A stretch of DNA of 64,000 nt from Guptibacillus spartinae (GTDB lineage: Bacteria; Bacillota; Bacilli; Bacillales; Guptibacillaceae), in NCBI RefSeq assembly GCF_028610625.1, contig NZ_JAQQWU010000002.1, positions 372,001-436,000 of the forward strand, written 5' to 3'. A model generated the notes under the pieces. That model was given only the letters and a program-made list of their open reading frames with translations. It was not told where the DNA came from and did no database searches. The position numbers and the translations under genes were made by a program. Positions 27,766-36,757 of the stretch are shown here, one piece after another (within the stretch, counting starts at the first letter, position 1; each line of letters opens with the position of its first letter).

Positions 27766-28539
27766 TTATTTATCTTGAAAGTTTGGCTGACGCTTCTCAA
27801 TGAAAGCTTGAATTCCTTCTTGTCCATCCTCGGAAGCGAATGCCTTTCCAAAATACTCTCTTTCTTTTTGAACGCCTTCATCGAATTTTTCATTTTGTGA
27901 ATAAGTAAGTAACTTAAGAGCATAAGAGACAGCTACTGCACTTTTTTTAGCAATTTTCTCTGCGAGTTCCTTTGCTTTTGGCAACAACTCTTCTTCGCTG
28001 AAAGCTTGATTGGCTAACCCAAATTCTACTGCATTACTTCCTGAAATAGGTTCACTCGTTAAGAGCATTTCAGCGGCTTTTGCTTTACCAACTAAAGCTG
28101 GAAGTCGTTGGGTTCCCGCAAATCCTGGAACTAAGCCAAGCTGCAGTTCAGGCAGCCCAAGTTTTGCATCTTTTGTGACATAGCGAATGTGACATGCCAT
28201 CGCAAGCTCTAGTCCTCCACCAAGAGCAGCTCCATGTATAGCTGCAATGATCGGCTTTGAGAACGCTTCCATTTTGTCGAATAATTCTTGGCCATAACGA
28301 CCCAGATCTGCAAATCCTTCTTCTGTACTGACCGTAGTGAATTCTTTGATGTCAGCACCTGCAGAGAAAAATCTTCCTTCACCAGAAATCAAAATTACCT
28401 TGGTATTAGGATCATCTTCAAATTGAGTGAATGCTTCTGACAATTCTCTCAAAACGTCTGAAGCAACCGCGTTAGCAGGCGGACGATTTAACGTGATATG
28501 TGCTACTTTGTTTTCATTCGAAATCTTAATGAACTCCAC
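27766..28539 (-). CDS. fadB: enoyl-CoA hydratase (FadB type)
   Basis: Hydrates trans-2-enoyl-CoA in beta-oxidation. The 257-residue crotonase-fold product has NRPPANAVASDVL, the oxyanion-hole stretch FFSAGADIKEF, and the second catalytic region AALGGGLELAMACHIRYVT with LPELQLGLVPGFAGTQRLP. It lies in the fadR-etf operon, which supports the fatty-acid role. Confidence 0.92.
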   Translation of the reverse strand: MEFIKISNENKVAHITLNRPPANAVASDVLRELSEAFTQFEDDPNTKVILISGEGRFFSAGADIKEFTTVSTEEGFADLGRYGQELFDKMEAFSKPIIAAIHGAALGGGLELAMACHIRYVTKDAKLGLPELQLGLVPGFAGTQRLPALVGKAKAAEMLLTSEPISGSNAVEFGLANQAFSEEELLPKAKELAEKIAKKSAVAVSYALKLLTYSQNEKFDEGVQKEREYFGKAFASEDGQEGIQAFIEKRQPNFQDK

Positions 28540-28590
28540 TTCTCCACTCCTCTCAGAACTTGCTACCCCGGTCTAAGCCGGGATATCTAT

Positions 28591-29184
28591 TTATTTGCTT
28601 AAGCCGTTAATCAAAAGGTGATGAAGTGGCTTAGCAAGTGGTTCCAATTCAAATTTGTGGTCTTTCATAACCCAATTCGTAACGGTTTCATCAAGGGTTC
28701 CAAAAATCATTTGTCTCGCAAGGCGTATATCTAGCTCCTCAATAAATAATCCTGACTTAATCCCTTCATGTAAAATGTGATCTACGAGAGTTAAGTATTT
28801 TTTTAATACTTCGCCAATTTGTGCACGAAGGGCTTTATTTGTTTGTCTTAATTCTAGCTGTGTTACAATCGCAAGCTCATAGTCAGAGCCGAGGTGCTTA
28901 AAATGCATATCAATAAGTGTGAACAATTTGTCCATTGCATTTTCTTTCTTTGCAATTTGTTCCTCCGTCTTATCAATGAAGCTACCCATTTTTTTCTGAA
29001 ATAACGAAATTAACAAATCCTCTTTATTTTTGAAATAAAGATAGATTGTACCATCTGCTACTCCGGCCTCTCGCGCAATTTTAGAAACCTGCGCCTGGTG
29101 GTAACCATTCTGGGCAATAACCACGACAGCTGCATCAATGATTTTATCGTATTTCGGACCCCTCTTTTTCCCCTTTTCAACCAT
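28591..29184 (-). CDS. fadR: TetR-family fatty-acid degradation repressor FadR
   Basis: Represses beta-oxidation genes until released by long-chain acyl-CoA. The 197-residue product has the TetR helix-turn-helix at about 30-55 (VSKIAREAGVADGTIYLYFKNKEDLL). The ATG at 29184-29182 has AAGGAG 8 bases upstream; the frame runs 20 codons further, through the operator region, so that is not the start. It is first in the operon with fadB, etfB and etfA and is probably autoregulated. Confidence 0.94.
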   Translation of the reverse strand: MVEKGKKRGPKYDKIIDAAVVVIAQNGYHQAQVSKIAREAGVADGTIYLYFKNKEDLLISLFQKKMGSFIDKTEEQIAKKENAMDKLFTLIDMHFKHLGSDYELAIVTQLELRQTNKALRAQIGEVLKKYLTLVDHILHEGIKSGLFIEELDIRLARQMIFGTLDETVTNWVMKDHKFELEPLAKPLHHLLINGLSK

Positions 29185-29225
29185 ATAAAGTTCTCCTTTG
29201 TTCATTATCCGGCACTCATTCAAAA

Positions 29226-29243
29226 TGAATGAGCATTCATTCA
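29226..29243 (-). promoter_or_regulatory. FadR operator
   Basis: TGAATGAGCATTCATTCA, close to the Bacillus FadR palindrome (TGAATGA - TCATTCA). It sits right after the -10 box, at the expected transcription start of fadR. Confidence 0.88.
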
Positions 29244-29250
29244 TAATCTT

Positions 29251-29280
29251 ATTGTAGCGATAGGACTACCCTATTGTCAA
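29251..29280 (-). promoter_or_regulatory. sigma-A promoter for fadR operon
   Basis: TTGACA (29280-29275), 18-base spacer and TACAAT (29256-29251), with the FadR operator immediately downstream. Confidence 0.83.
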
Positions 29281-29404
29281 TATCTGATTTCTGAACGAGC
29301 GCTCGGTTGGAATTAGGAGCTTTTTGCAAATTAATCATATCACAAAAAAGCAGAAATGTGCGAATTTTTCCAGAATAACCTTTACTTTTCTTTATTTATT
29401 CACT

Positions 29405-29433
29405 AAAAAACCAACCCTATATGGATTGGTTTT
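29405..29433 (-). terminator. lcfA terminator overlapping its stop codon
   Basis: AAAACCAATCC pairs with GGGTTGGTTTT around a short AT loop, followed by U residues. The lcfA stop (29417-29419) is in the stem-loop. Confidence 0.8.
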
Positions 29434-31108
29434 CTTTTGCTCGTTCTTCATCAACAAGTACACGCCTTAAGATTTTTCCAACAGTAGTCTTAGGCAGTTC
29501 TTCTCTAAATTCATACAACCGAGGAACTTTATATGCAGCTAGATACCGACGACAATGCTGATTTAATTCCTCTTCTGTTACATTTTTATTGGTTTTTAAC
29601 ACTACAAACGCTTTGACAGTTTCACCCCGATAGGCATCTGGTACACCGATGATGACTGCTTCTTGAACAGCTGGGTGTTCATATATCACTTCTTCAACCT
29701 CTCTAGGATAAATGTTATAGCCTCCCGCAATGATCATATCCTTTTTCCGATCGACAATATAGAAATACCCTTTCTCATCACGGTAAGCCATATCTCCCGT
29801 ATATAGCCATCCATTTTTTAATACTGCTGCTGTATCATCTGGACGATTCCAATATCCTTTCATAACTTGTGGACCTTTTATAATTAACTCTCCAATTTCC
29901 TTTATCTCTGCCTCCTGGTCTGAAGCATTAACAATTTTCGCATCTGTATCCGGCCACGGCACACCAATACTACCTACAACCGCCCCATCTAAAGGATTAG
30001 AATGTGTGACAGGGGATGACTCCGTTAAGCCGTAACCCTCAACAAGGCGCCCGCTTATTTTCTCTTGAAACTTCTGCTGAATTTCAACCGGAAGTGGAGC
30101 AGACCCGCTAATGCATGCTTTGATTGATGATAAGTCATAGCGATCAATATCTGGATGGTTTAGTAAAGAAATATAAATAGTAGGGGCGCCAGGGAAAAGA
30201 GTTGGTTTTTGCTTTTCGATTGTTTTTAAGGTATCCTTTGGATCAAATTTCGGTAGGATAATCATTTTTGCTGCGTACATAATTGATAAATTCATGACAC
30301 ATGTCATGCCGTATACGTGAAAAAAAGGTAGAATGCCAAGTACTCTTTCCTCTCCATACTTTGCATCATGTATCCAGTTTTTACATTGCATTGTGTTTAC
30401 CACAAGATTGTAATGAGTTAGCATAACTCCTTTAGCAAGCCCGGTCGTCCCTCCCGTGTATTGAAGGAGAGCCAAATCTTCTCTCGCATCCACATCTACC
30501 TTGACCTCTTCATCCTTACCTGATGCGATCCATTCTTGGAAGGTATGAATTTGATCTGTTGCAGGCATTTCCACAAGTAGCCCCTGTTTTTTTTGTTTTT
30601 GTACCAGGGGATAAAGCATATTCTTAGGGAATGGTAAGTAGTCTTGAATCTTTGTTACCACGATATGTTGCAACCTTGTTTTATCTTTTACTTTTAAAAC
30701 TTTAGGCAATACGAGATCAAGGCAAATCATCATGTTTGCCTGAGAATCAGCAAGTTGATGTTCAAGTTCTCTTTCCATATAAAGGGGATTTGTTTGGACA
30801 ACGACCCCTCCTGCCATTAGCACTGCGTAGTAGCTAATAACTGCTTGTGGACAGTTTGGCAGCATGATTGATACTCTTCCACCCTTTTTAAGGCCATTAG
30901 TCTGAAGCGAATGTGCAAGCCGCCTCGATCGGGTAAAGAGTTCTTGAAACGTAAGTTCCTTCCCAAGAAAGTGAACGGCTTTTTTGTTAGGGTGCTTTGT
31001 AGCAGCATCGACAAGATAAGCATGAAGGGGCTTTTCTTCATATTGGATTGAAGTTGGGACACCTTCTTGATAAAATCTATACCATTCTTTTTCGGGCAAT
31101 TGCGTCAT
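29417..31108 (-). CDS. lcfA: long-chain fatty acid-CoA ligase
   Basis: ANL-superfamily acyl-CoA synthetase that activates fatty acids for beta-oxidation. The 563-residue product has the AMP-binding P-loop YTGGTTGLAKGVMLTH (about 215-230), VEGYGLTESSPVTH, WLYTGDMAYRDEKGYFYIVDRKKDMIIAGGYNIYPREVEE, and the C-terminal catalytic lysine in LPKTTVGKILRR. It lies upstream of fadR as in B. subtilis. Confidence 0.95.
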   Translation of the reverse strand: MTQLPEKEWYRFYQEGVPTSIQYEEKPLHAYLVDAATKHPNKKAVHFLGKELTFQELFTRSRRLAHSLQTNGLKKGGRVSIMLPNCPQAVISYYAVLMAGGVVVQTNPLYMERELEHQLADSQANMMICLDLVLPKVLKVKDKTRLQHIVVTKIQDYLPFPKNMLYPLVQKQKKQGLLVEMPATDQIHTFQEWIASGKDEEVKVDVDAREDLALLQYTGGTTGLAKGVMLTHYNLVVNTMQCKNWIHDAKYGEERVLGILPFFHVYGMTCVMNLSIMYAAKMIILPKFDPKDTLKTIEKQKPTLFPGAPTIYISLLNHPDIDRYDLSSIKACISGSAPLPVEIQQKFQEKISGRLVEGYGLTESSPVTHSNPLDGAVVGSIGVPWPDTDAKIVNASDQEAEIKEIGELIIKGPQVMKGYWNRPDDTAAVLKNGWLYTGDMAYRDEKGYFYIVDRKKDMIIAGGYNIYPREVEEVIYEHPAVQEAVIIGVPDAYRGETVKAFVVLKTNKNVTEEELNQHCRRYLAAYKVPRLYEFREELPKTTVGKILRRVLVDEERAKENQSI

Positions 31109-31172
31109 TTTTCATCAACCTCCCTTTCACTTCTCCTCCCAAACCAAAACTCTCTCTATAAGATAATTATAA

Positions 31173-31185
31173 TGAAACCGTTTCA
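31173..31185. promoter_or_regulatory. palindrome in the lcfA promoter region
   Basis: TGAAACCGTTTCA, a perfect 6-1-6 inverted repeat next to a TATAAT (31172-31167 region, minus strand), about 65 bases upstream of lcfA. It resembles but does not match the CcpA cre consensus. No FadR palindrome is visible here. Confidence 0.5.
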
Positions 31186-31283
31186 ATTATCCTATCTTTT
31201 TTTGATTTTTTTGAATACATTGGCACTTTTCGTCGTAAAAAGGAGACGAGCATAGTAGATAAGTAGGGACAATTCCATAAAAA

Positions 31284-31309
31284 AAGAACAGGCTCAGATG
31301 CCTGCTCTT
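31284..31309 (-). terminator. terminator after the small membrane peptide
   Basis: A 10-bp stem (31284-31293 with 31300-31309, one G-U) followed by seven U on the minus strand. It ends the zapA-to-yshE gene set. Confidence 0.87.
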
Positions 31310-31314
31310 TAGAC

Positions 31315-31398
31315 TTAAACGAAATAAATCAAATATACGATTCCTGCAATAAAAAAGATTCCCGATACAACCATTAGTACTTTCCAAAGTGTCTCCAT
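31315..31398 (-). CDS. 27-residue single-span membrane peptide
   Basis: METLWKVLMVVSGIFFIAGI followed by VYLIYFV. The whole peptide is one hydrophobic helix. AGAGGAG stands 6 bases before the ATG, it starts 12 bases after the yshE stop, and a strong terminator follows its stop. I do not recognise a family. Position and ribosome site argue that it is translated, perhaps as a small partner of YshE or LcfA; that is speculation. Confidence 0.6.
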   Translation of the reverse strand: METLWKVLMVVSGIFFIAGIVYLIYFV

Positions 31399-31410
31399 AA
31401 AGTGCTCCTC

Positions 31411-31818
31411 TTACGAAATCCCTGCCCCAATAACAAAAGACAGTCCAATTGAAATAACCATTGAAATAAATCCTACGGCACGATTATCAGCTGTTATTTC
31501 TTTATCAATTCGAAACTTCGGTGTTAAAAATTCAAATGTAAAATAACCAATTAATAAAAGGACAAATCCAAACACGCCCCAGCCCATCATGGTAACGAGG
31601 GAATCATTATGCTCAATCGAAAAACGAAAAATATTGGCGATCCCAAAGATCTTTCCGCCTGTTGCCATTGCTACGGCTAAATTCCCTCTTTGTATTTCCT
31701 CCCAGTTACGATAAGATGTCACAAATTCAAAGACTGCTAAAAACACGATCATACAAACAATCACAACGCTATAATTGGCTGCGGTTTGAAAAGCTACACT
31801 ATCCCAAAGTTGTTCCAT
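31411..31818 (-). CDS. yshE: YshE-like DUF350 membrane protein
   Basis: 135 residues with four hydrophobic segments and the DUF350 pattern NLAVAMATGGKIFGIANIFRFS / DNRAVGFISMVISIGLSFVI. Function unknown. It lies 17 bases after mutSB, the B. subtilis position of yshE. Confidence 0.87.
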   Translation of the reverse strand: MEQLWDSVAFQTAANYSVVIVCMIVFLAVFEFVTSYRNWEEIQRGNLAVAMATGGKIFGIANIFRFSIEHNDSLVTMMGWGVFGFVLLLIGYFTFEFLTPKFRIDKEITADNRAVGFISMVISIGLSFVIGAGIS

Positions 31819-31835
31819 CGCGTAATATCCTTTCT

Positions 31836-34181
31836 CTACTTCAGTTCAACAACGGTAACTCCACCGCCACCTTCATTCATACCACCCATACGAAGGTTTT
31901 TCACTCGAGAATGTCGTTTCAACCACTCATGAACACCTTTTCTTAGCGCCCCAGTCCCTTTTCCGTGAATAATTGAAACCTGGTGATACCCTGCCAGTAA
32001 GGCATCGTCAATATAACGCTCTACTTCCATTTGAGCATCTTCGTATCTTTTCCCTCTTAAATCAAGCTCAGTTTTGACCTGACTACCTTTCCCACGTACT
32101 GTAACGAACGGTTTGCGTTCTACCGCTGGTTTAGATTTAATGGCTTCAAGGTCATTGGATTTTACTGTCATTTTCATAATACCTAGCTGAACCTGATATT
32201 CGTCTTTTCCTATTTTATCAACGATATGACCTTTTTGGTTAAAACTAATTACCTTTACTTCATCCCCAGGTTCATAAGCTTTCGCCTGAGCTTTCTTAGG
32301 TTTTGGCTTCGAGGTTTTTAATTCGGGTTTTGCATCCTCTAGTTGCTTCTGTGCATCAATTAGCTGATGCTCTTTGACGGCGCCTTTTTGGAAAGTACGC
32401 AGGTCATGAATGATTTTCTTTGCTTGCTCTTGAGCCTTTTCTACTTCTAGGGCTGCTTTGTGCTCTGCTTCTTCCAATAAACGATCACGTTGTTTTTCAA
32501 ATTTTTCAAGTTGCGTCTCTAAATCTTTCTTTAATGACTCAGCTTCTTTTCTGAGCTCAGTGGCATTCTGACGATCTAATTCTGCCTGTTTTTGGCTATC
32601 TTCTAGAGAAGAAATCATCCGATCTACTTTGTTACTTTCACTAGAAATTTGAGACCGTGCATCGTCAATAATATCATCCATTAAGCCAAGGCGTCTGGAA
32701 ATTTCAAAAGCATTACTTCGCCCCGGAACACCGATTAACAGCCGATAGGTCGGACGTAACGTCTCTACATCAAATTCAACACTGGCATTCATAACACCTT
32801 CACGATTATAAGCAAAAGCTTTTAATTCACTATAATGAGTTGTCGCAATCACCCTGGCCCCACGATTGTATACATAGTCAAGAATAGAGATGGCAAGTGC
32901 AGCGCCTTCCTGAGGATCAGTACCCGCTCCAAGCTCATCAAAAAGGACAAGGCTATTATGGTCGATATTCTTAAGAATCTGCACAATATTTGTCATGTGC
33001 GAGGAAAACGTACTTAAACTCTGTTCAATAGATTGTTCATCACCAATGTCTGCAAAAATATCCTGAAAAACAGCCATTGTCGAGCCCTCATCAGCTGGGA
33101 TGTGTAAACCAGATTGCGCCATAAGCGTTAGCAGACCAGCTGTCTTTAACGTTACAGTCTTTCCTCCAGTATTTGGACCTGTAATGACTAACGAGGAATA
33201 ATCCTTTCCAAGATAGAGGGAAGAAGGTACTACTTCGTCTTGAGGAAGAAGTGGATGACGTCCCTGTCTAATTTCTAGCTCTCCCTCAGCATTCATTGAT
33301 GGATTAGTTGCTTTTAATTCGTTCGCATATAAAGCACGGGCAAAAATAAAATCAATGTCAGCAAGCACGTCCACATTATGTCGAAGCGTTTCAGATGACT
33401 CAGCTACGCGTCCAGTTAATTCAGTTAAAATCCTCTCAATTTCAAGCTTTTCTTTCACCTTTACTTCTTTTAACTGATTGTTAATCGAAACAACCGATTG
33501 CGGTTCAATAAATAACGTTGCGCCAGAAGAGGATTGATCGTGCACCATCCCACCAAATGAACCTCTATACTCCTGCTTAACTGGAATAACATAGCGCTCA
33601 TTCCGGATGGTAACAAGCGCATCTGAAAGCATCTTTCTAGTACTTGAAGAGCGAATAAGGCTTTCTAATTTTTCGCGCACTCGTGATTCAAAACTTCGAA
33701 GCTGAGTTCTCAGGCGCCGGAGTGCATCGCTAGCCGAATCAAGCACTTCTCCATCTTGATCAATACATGCGTTTATTTCCCTTTCAAGCTCGCTTTCGGG
33801 CATAATTTGCTGAACTAAATTTCCAAAAAGGGGCAGCTCTACGCCATCATCTATCATATTTTCAAGAAACGTCTTAAATCTCCGCCCCCCATAGATCGTA
33901 CTTGAAATATCGAGTAGCTCAGAAGGGTTTAACATACCCCCAATCTCCGCTCGCTTCACACTTTGTCTAATATCGCGGATACCACCTAGAGGAGCCTGTC
34001 CACGAAGGCGGATAACTTTTCTTCCTTCTTCTGTTCCTTCCAATTGATGGTTCACATCCTCTAGTGAAAACAAAGGAGTCAATTGCTCCACTTTCTGTTT
34101 TCCTAAGGATGATGACACATGTTTACCTAGTCGTTCTTTGACTTTATCGTACTCAAGTAGCCGTAACACTCTTTTCTGCAA
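31836..34181 (-). CDS. mutSB: endonuclease MutS2
   Basis: MutS-family ATPase lacking the mismatch-recognition domain, acting on branched DNA or stalled, collided ribosomes in related bacteria. The 781-residue product has Walker A ITGPNTGGKTVTLKT (about 326-340), LVLFDELGAGTDP, STFSSHM, a long coiled coil (about 515-625) and a C-terminal Smr nuclease domain (LDLRGKRYEDAQ, IIHGKGTGALR). It is downstream of polX with a 30-base gap. Confidence 0.96.
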   Translation of the reverse strand: MQKRVLRLLEYDKVKERLGKHVSSSLGKQKVEQLTPLFSLEDVNHQLEGTEEGRKVIRLRGQAPLGGIRDIRQSVKRAEIGGMLNPSELLDISSTIYGGRRFKTFLENMIDDGVELPLFGNLVQQIMPESELEREINACIDQDGEVLDSASDALRRLRTQLRSFESRVREKLESLIRSSSTRKMLSDALVTIRNERYVIPVKQEYRGSFGGMVHDQSSSGATLFIEPQSVVSINNQLKEVKVKEKLEIERILTELTGRVAESSETLRHNVDVLADIDFIFARALYANELKATNPSMNAEGELEIRQGRHPLLPQDEVVPSSLYLGKDYSSLVITGPNTGGKTVTLKTAGLLTLMAQSGLHIPADEGSTMAVFQDIFADIGDEQSIEQSLSTFSSHMTNIVQILKNIDHNSLVLFDELGAGTDPQEGAALAISILDYVYNRGARVIATTHYSELKAFAYNREGVMNASVEFDVETLRPTYRLLIGVPGRSNAFEISRRLGLMDDIIDDARSQISSESNKVDRMISSLEDSQKQAELDRQNATELRKEAESLKKDLETQLEKFEKQRDRLLEEAEHKAALEVEKAQEQAKKIIHDLRTFQKGAVKEHQLIDAQKQLEDAKPELKTSKPKPKKAQAKAYEPGDEVKVISFNQKGHIVDKIGKDEYQVQLGIMKMTVKSNDLEAIKSKPAVERKPFVTVRGKGSQVKTELDLRGKRYEDAQMEVERYIDDALLAGYHQVSIIHGKGTGALRKGVHEWLKRHSRVKNLRMGGMNEGGGGVTVVELK

Positions 34182-34211
34182 TGGTCGTTCCTCCTAAAAA
34201 ACGGAATTATT

Positions 34212-35927
34212 TTAGTGATGCCGATGAAAGAAAGCTTCCAACTCTTTCGCTGTATAAGTATTTAACACGCTTTCTTTTCGCAGCCATCCCCTTCTTCCTG
34301 CCGCTACGCCAATCTTCATATGTTCAAGCATCTCCATATGGTGGGCATCTGTATTAATCATGATTTTAACATCATTTTCTTGAGCTTTTTGTAGCCATTC
34401 AGCTGCAAGATCTAAACGATTTGGATTTGCATTTAACTCGAGTGCAGTATCTGTTTCCCTGGCAAGTTTTATTAGCTTCTCGTGGTTCAAAGCGTATCCT
34501 TTTCTTCTTCCAAGTAACCTACCAGATGGATGGGCGATCAGATCAACGTGATGACTCCGAAGGGCATTTTCAAGTCTCATCATAATCTTATCCTCATCCT
34601 GAGAAAATGATGAATGGATCGAGGCAATAACAAAATCCATTTCCGAAAGCATTTGATCATCATAATCCAACGTTCCATCCGGAAGGATATCCATTTCCAC
34701 TCCTGCAAAAATTTTAAAATCACTCCACTTTTCATTCAATCGGTTAATTTCCTCTCGTTGCTCTCTCAGCCTCTTAGGTGTTAGTCCGTTCGCTACTTTT
34801 AAATATTGTGAATGATCGGTGATCGCAATATAAGAATATCCCTTTTCACGTGCTCGTTCTGCCATATCTTCAATTGTATATGCACCATCACTCCATGTGG
34901 AGTGCATGTGCAAATCACCTTTAATATCTCTTAATTGCACAAGTTCGAATTCGCTATTCTCTGCCTCTTCAATTTCTCCACGATCTTCACGAATTTCTGG
35001 GGGAATATAAGAGAGTCCAAAGTGATTATAGAATTCTACTTCAGATTCAAAAGTTAACACCTCACCTGTTTCTACAGACTCTACCCCATACTCACTGATT
35101 TTTTCGCCTTTCCTTTTTGCTATTTGTCTCATTTTCACATTATGAGCTTGTGAGCCAGTGAAATGATGAAGTGTAGAAGCAAATTCCTTAGGTTTTACAA
35201 GTCTAAAATCTACCGAAACGCCATAATCATCATCTAGTTCAAGCGTAATTTTCGTATCCCCTTTGACAATCACTTTTGAAATACCATCAAGATTAAGGAG
35301 TTTCTCAGATACGTCTGCAGCTGCTGAAGTAGCAATGATAAAATCAAGATCTTTAATTGTCTCTCTGATCCTACGTAGGCTTCCAGCCCGAGCAAACTTT
35401 TCAATTTGATCAAATTCAGTTAATTGTCGTTCAATCTTCTCTGCGAGTGGTAACATGTAAGCGATTGATAGACGTTCAGGTCTTTTGCCGGATTCATCAA
35501 TGGCCGCTAAAATCTTCTCTTCACTTTTCTTACCAAATCCAGGTAATTCTTGTATCTGATGAGCCTCACATGCTTTCTTTAATGTAGCCATATCTACCAC
35601 ACCAAGCTCTTTATATAACTTAGCAAGTTTCTTTCCACCAAGACCTGGTAATTTTAATAAGGGAACAAGTCCAGATGGTACTTCTTTTTTTAGAGCCTCT
35701 AGCGTTTCTGATTCACCATTTTCTAGAATTTCATTAATAACAGCTGCCGTTCCCTTTCCAATTCCATTAAGCTCTGCTGGATCATCAATTTGCTCCATGC
35801 TCCGATCGTCAGTCTCAAGCGCACGGGCAGCTTTACGAAAAGCAGAGATTTTAAAGGGATTCTCACCCTTAAGCTCCATATAAACTGCAATATCTTCAAG
35901 AAAGCGAATCACATTCTTTTTATTCAT
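34212..35927 (-). CDS. polX: DNA polymerase X with PHP domain
   Basis: Gap-filling repair polymerase. The 571-residue product has N-terminal helix-hairpin-helix motifs (LNGIGKGTAAVI, LPGLGGKKLAKLY, LPGFGKKSEEKIL) and the polymerase palm with AGSLRRIRETIKDLDFIIAT. The C-terminal PHP metal-dependent nuclease domain has DLHMHSTWSDGAYTI, AITDHSQYLKV and INTDAHHMEM. The ATG at 35927-35925 fits the B. subtilis N-terminus; the frame extends 49 codons upstream into a repeat, which is not credible coding sequence. Confidence 0.94.
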   Translation of the reverse strand: MNKKNVIRFLEDIAVYMELKGENPFKISAFRKAARALETDDRSMEQIDDPAELNGIGKGTAAVINEILENGESETLEALKKEVPSGLVPLLKLPGLGGKKLAKLYKELGVVDMATLKKACEAHQIQELPGFGKKSEEKILAAIDESGKRPERLSIAYMLPLAEKIERQLTEFDQIEKFARAGSLRRIRETIKDLDFIIATSAAADVSEKLLNLDGISKVIVKGDTKITLELDDDYGVSVDFRLVKPKEFASTLHHFTGSQAHNVKMRQIAKRKGEKISEYGVESVETGEVLTFESEVEFYNHFGLSYIPPEIREDRGEIEEAENSEFELVQLRDIKGDLHMHSTWSDGAYTIEDMAERAREKGYSYIAITDHSQYLKVANGLTPKRLREQREEINRLNEKWSDFKIFAGVEMDILPDGTLDYDDQMLSEMDFVIASIHSSFSQDEDKIMMRLENALRSHHVDLIAHPSGRLLGRRKGYALNHEKLIKLARETDTALELNANPNRLDLAAEWLQKAQENDVKIMINTDAHHMEMLEHMKIGVAAGRRGWLRKESVLNTYTAKELEAFFHRHH

Positions 35928-36001
35928 CCTGTCATCACCCTCCATTAAAAGTTCTTTACTACTATCGTATCCATTATCCCAAACAAATCCAATTATTTTA
36001 T

Positions 36002-36120
36002 ACCGAAAAGCGGAAGCGCCTGGTTTCCCCCGACAAGCATAAGACGAGCCTAACTGTGGCGCTTTTTGCCACAATTAGGATTGGCTTATGACCTCGAGGG
36101 GGAAGGCGCTGCAGCTAGAC
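36002..36120. repeat. 119-bp palindromic repeat element, full copy
   Basis: Begins ACCGAAAAGCGGAAGCGCC and ends GGCGCTGCAGCTAGAC. The whole unit folds on itself: AGCGCC with GGCGCT, TTTCCCCC with GGGGGAA, GCATAAG with CTTATG, CCTAA with TTAGG, and TGTGGC with GCCACA around a GCTTTTT loop. It has no open frame, target duplication or transposase, and resembles small repeats scattered in many Bacillaceae genomes. It splits yshB from polX, which are adjacent in B. subtilis. Confidence 0.82.
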
Positions 36121-36166
36121 ACCGAAAAGCGGAAGCGCCTGGTTTCCCCCCGACAAGCGCTGGAGC
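36121..36166. repeat. second, internally deleted copy of the same repeat
   Basis: The first 38 bases repeat the start of the full copy with one extra C. They are then joined directly to GCGCTGGAGC, a near match to the right end of the full copy. The central hairpin (about 70 bases) is absent. It lies head-to-tail with the full copy. Confidence 0.78.
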
Positions 36167-36187
36167 CTTTCGTGTTCTGACAAACAA

Positions 36188-36212
36188 ATAACCCTTCTAG
36201 TTGAAGGGTTAT
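36188..36212 (-). terminator. terminator of zapA-yshB overlapping the yshB stop
   Basis: ATAACCCTTC pairs with GAAGGGTTAT, followed by TTGTTTG on the minus strand. The yshB stop is inside the stem. The tail is weak, so read-through to polX is possible. Confidence 0.65.
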
Positions 36213-36751
36213 GCGACATGAGTACTCCATAAATCTTTAATTTGCTCTGTTAGCACAGGGGTGTGCTTAACAATACTTTCTGCAAGAAACGAGTTTGAAA
36301 TGGCAGTTTGGACCGATTCATTCGGGACAAGCGCTGCAAGAAATAGAAACAAGAATACAACAACGTATACTTCTACAAAACCTAATATGCCGCCAAGCCA
36401 ACCATTCACTGTTCTTAAAATAGGGAGATCTGCAAGAAAATCGAGCATAGACCCAATAATCTGCATAATGATTTTAGTTCCAAAAAACAATAGCGCAAAG
36501 GCTATACCACTGTAATAGGTAGCTTCTAAATTAATCGCATCAAAAACCATTGCGGTTGAAGAAGCTTCATTTCCAAAGGACGGATATGGAATCCATAATT
36601 TCAAATGTGGAGCAAGATCTTTAAAATACATATACGCCACAATAAATGAAACAATGAATCCAGTTAAATGAACAACTTGTAGAATTAACCCTCTACGTAG
36701 ACCAATAAGAAAGCCTCCTACAAGTACTATTAAAAGGATGAGATCAACCAT
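36209..36751 (-). CDS. yshB: CvpA-family membrane protein
   Basis: 180 residues with four membrane helices and the CvpA pattern (MVDLILLIVLVGGFLIGLRR at the start, NGWLGGILGFVEVYVVVF near 118-135). Precise role unknown; the family is named for colicin V production in E. coli. It lies 6 bases after zapA, as yshB does in B. subtilis. Confidence 0.88.
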   Translation of the reverse strand: MVDLILLIVLVGGFLIGLRRGLILQVVHLTGFIVSFIVAYMYFKDLAPHLKLWIPYPSFGNEASSTAMVFDAINLEATYYSGIAFALLFFGTKIIMQIIGSMLDFLADLPILRTVNGWLGGILGFVEVYVVVFLFLFLAALVPNESVQTAISNSFLAESIVKHTPVLTEQIKDLWSTHVA

Positions 36752-36757
36752 CTATCG

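Noticed and set aside
35928-36074. 49-codon N-terminal extension of polX
   Set aside because: It reads through the repeat element and does not align with PolX; the ATG with GGAGG nearby at 35927 is better.
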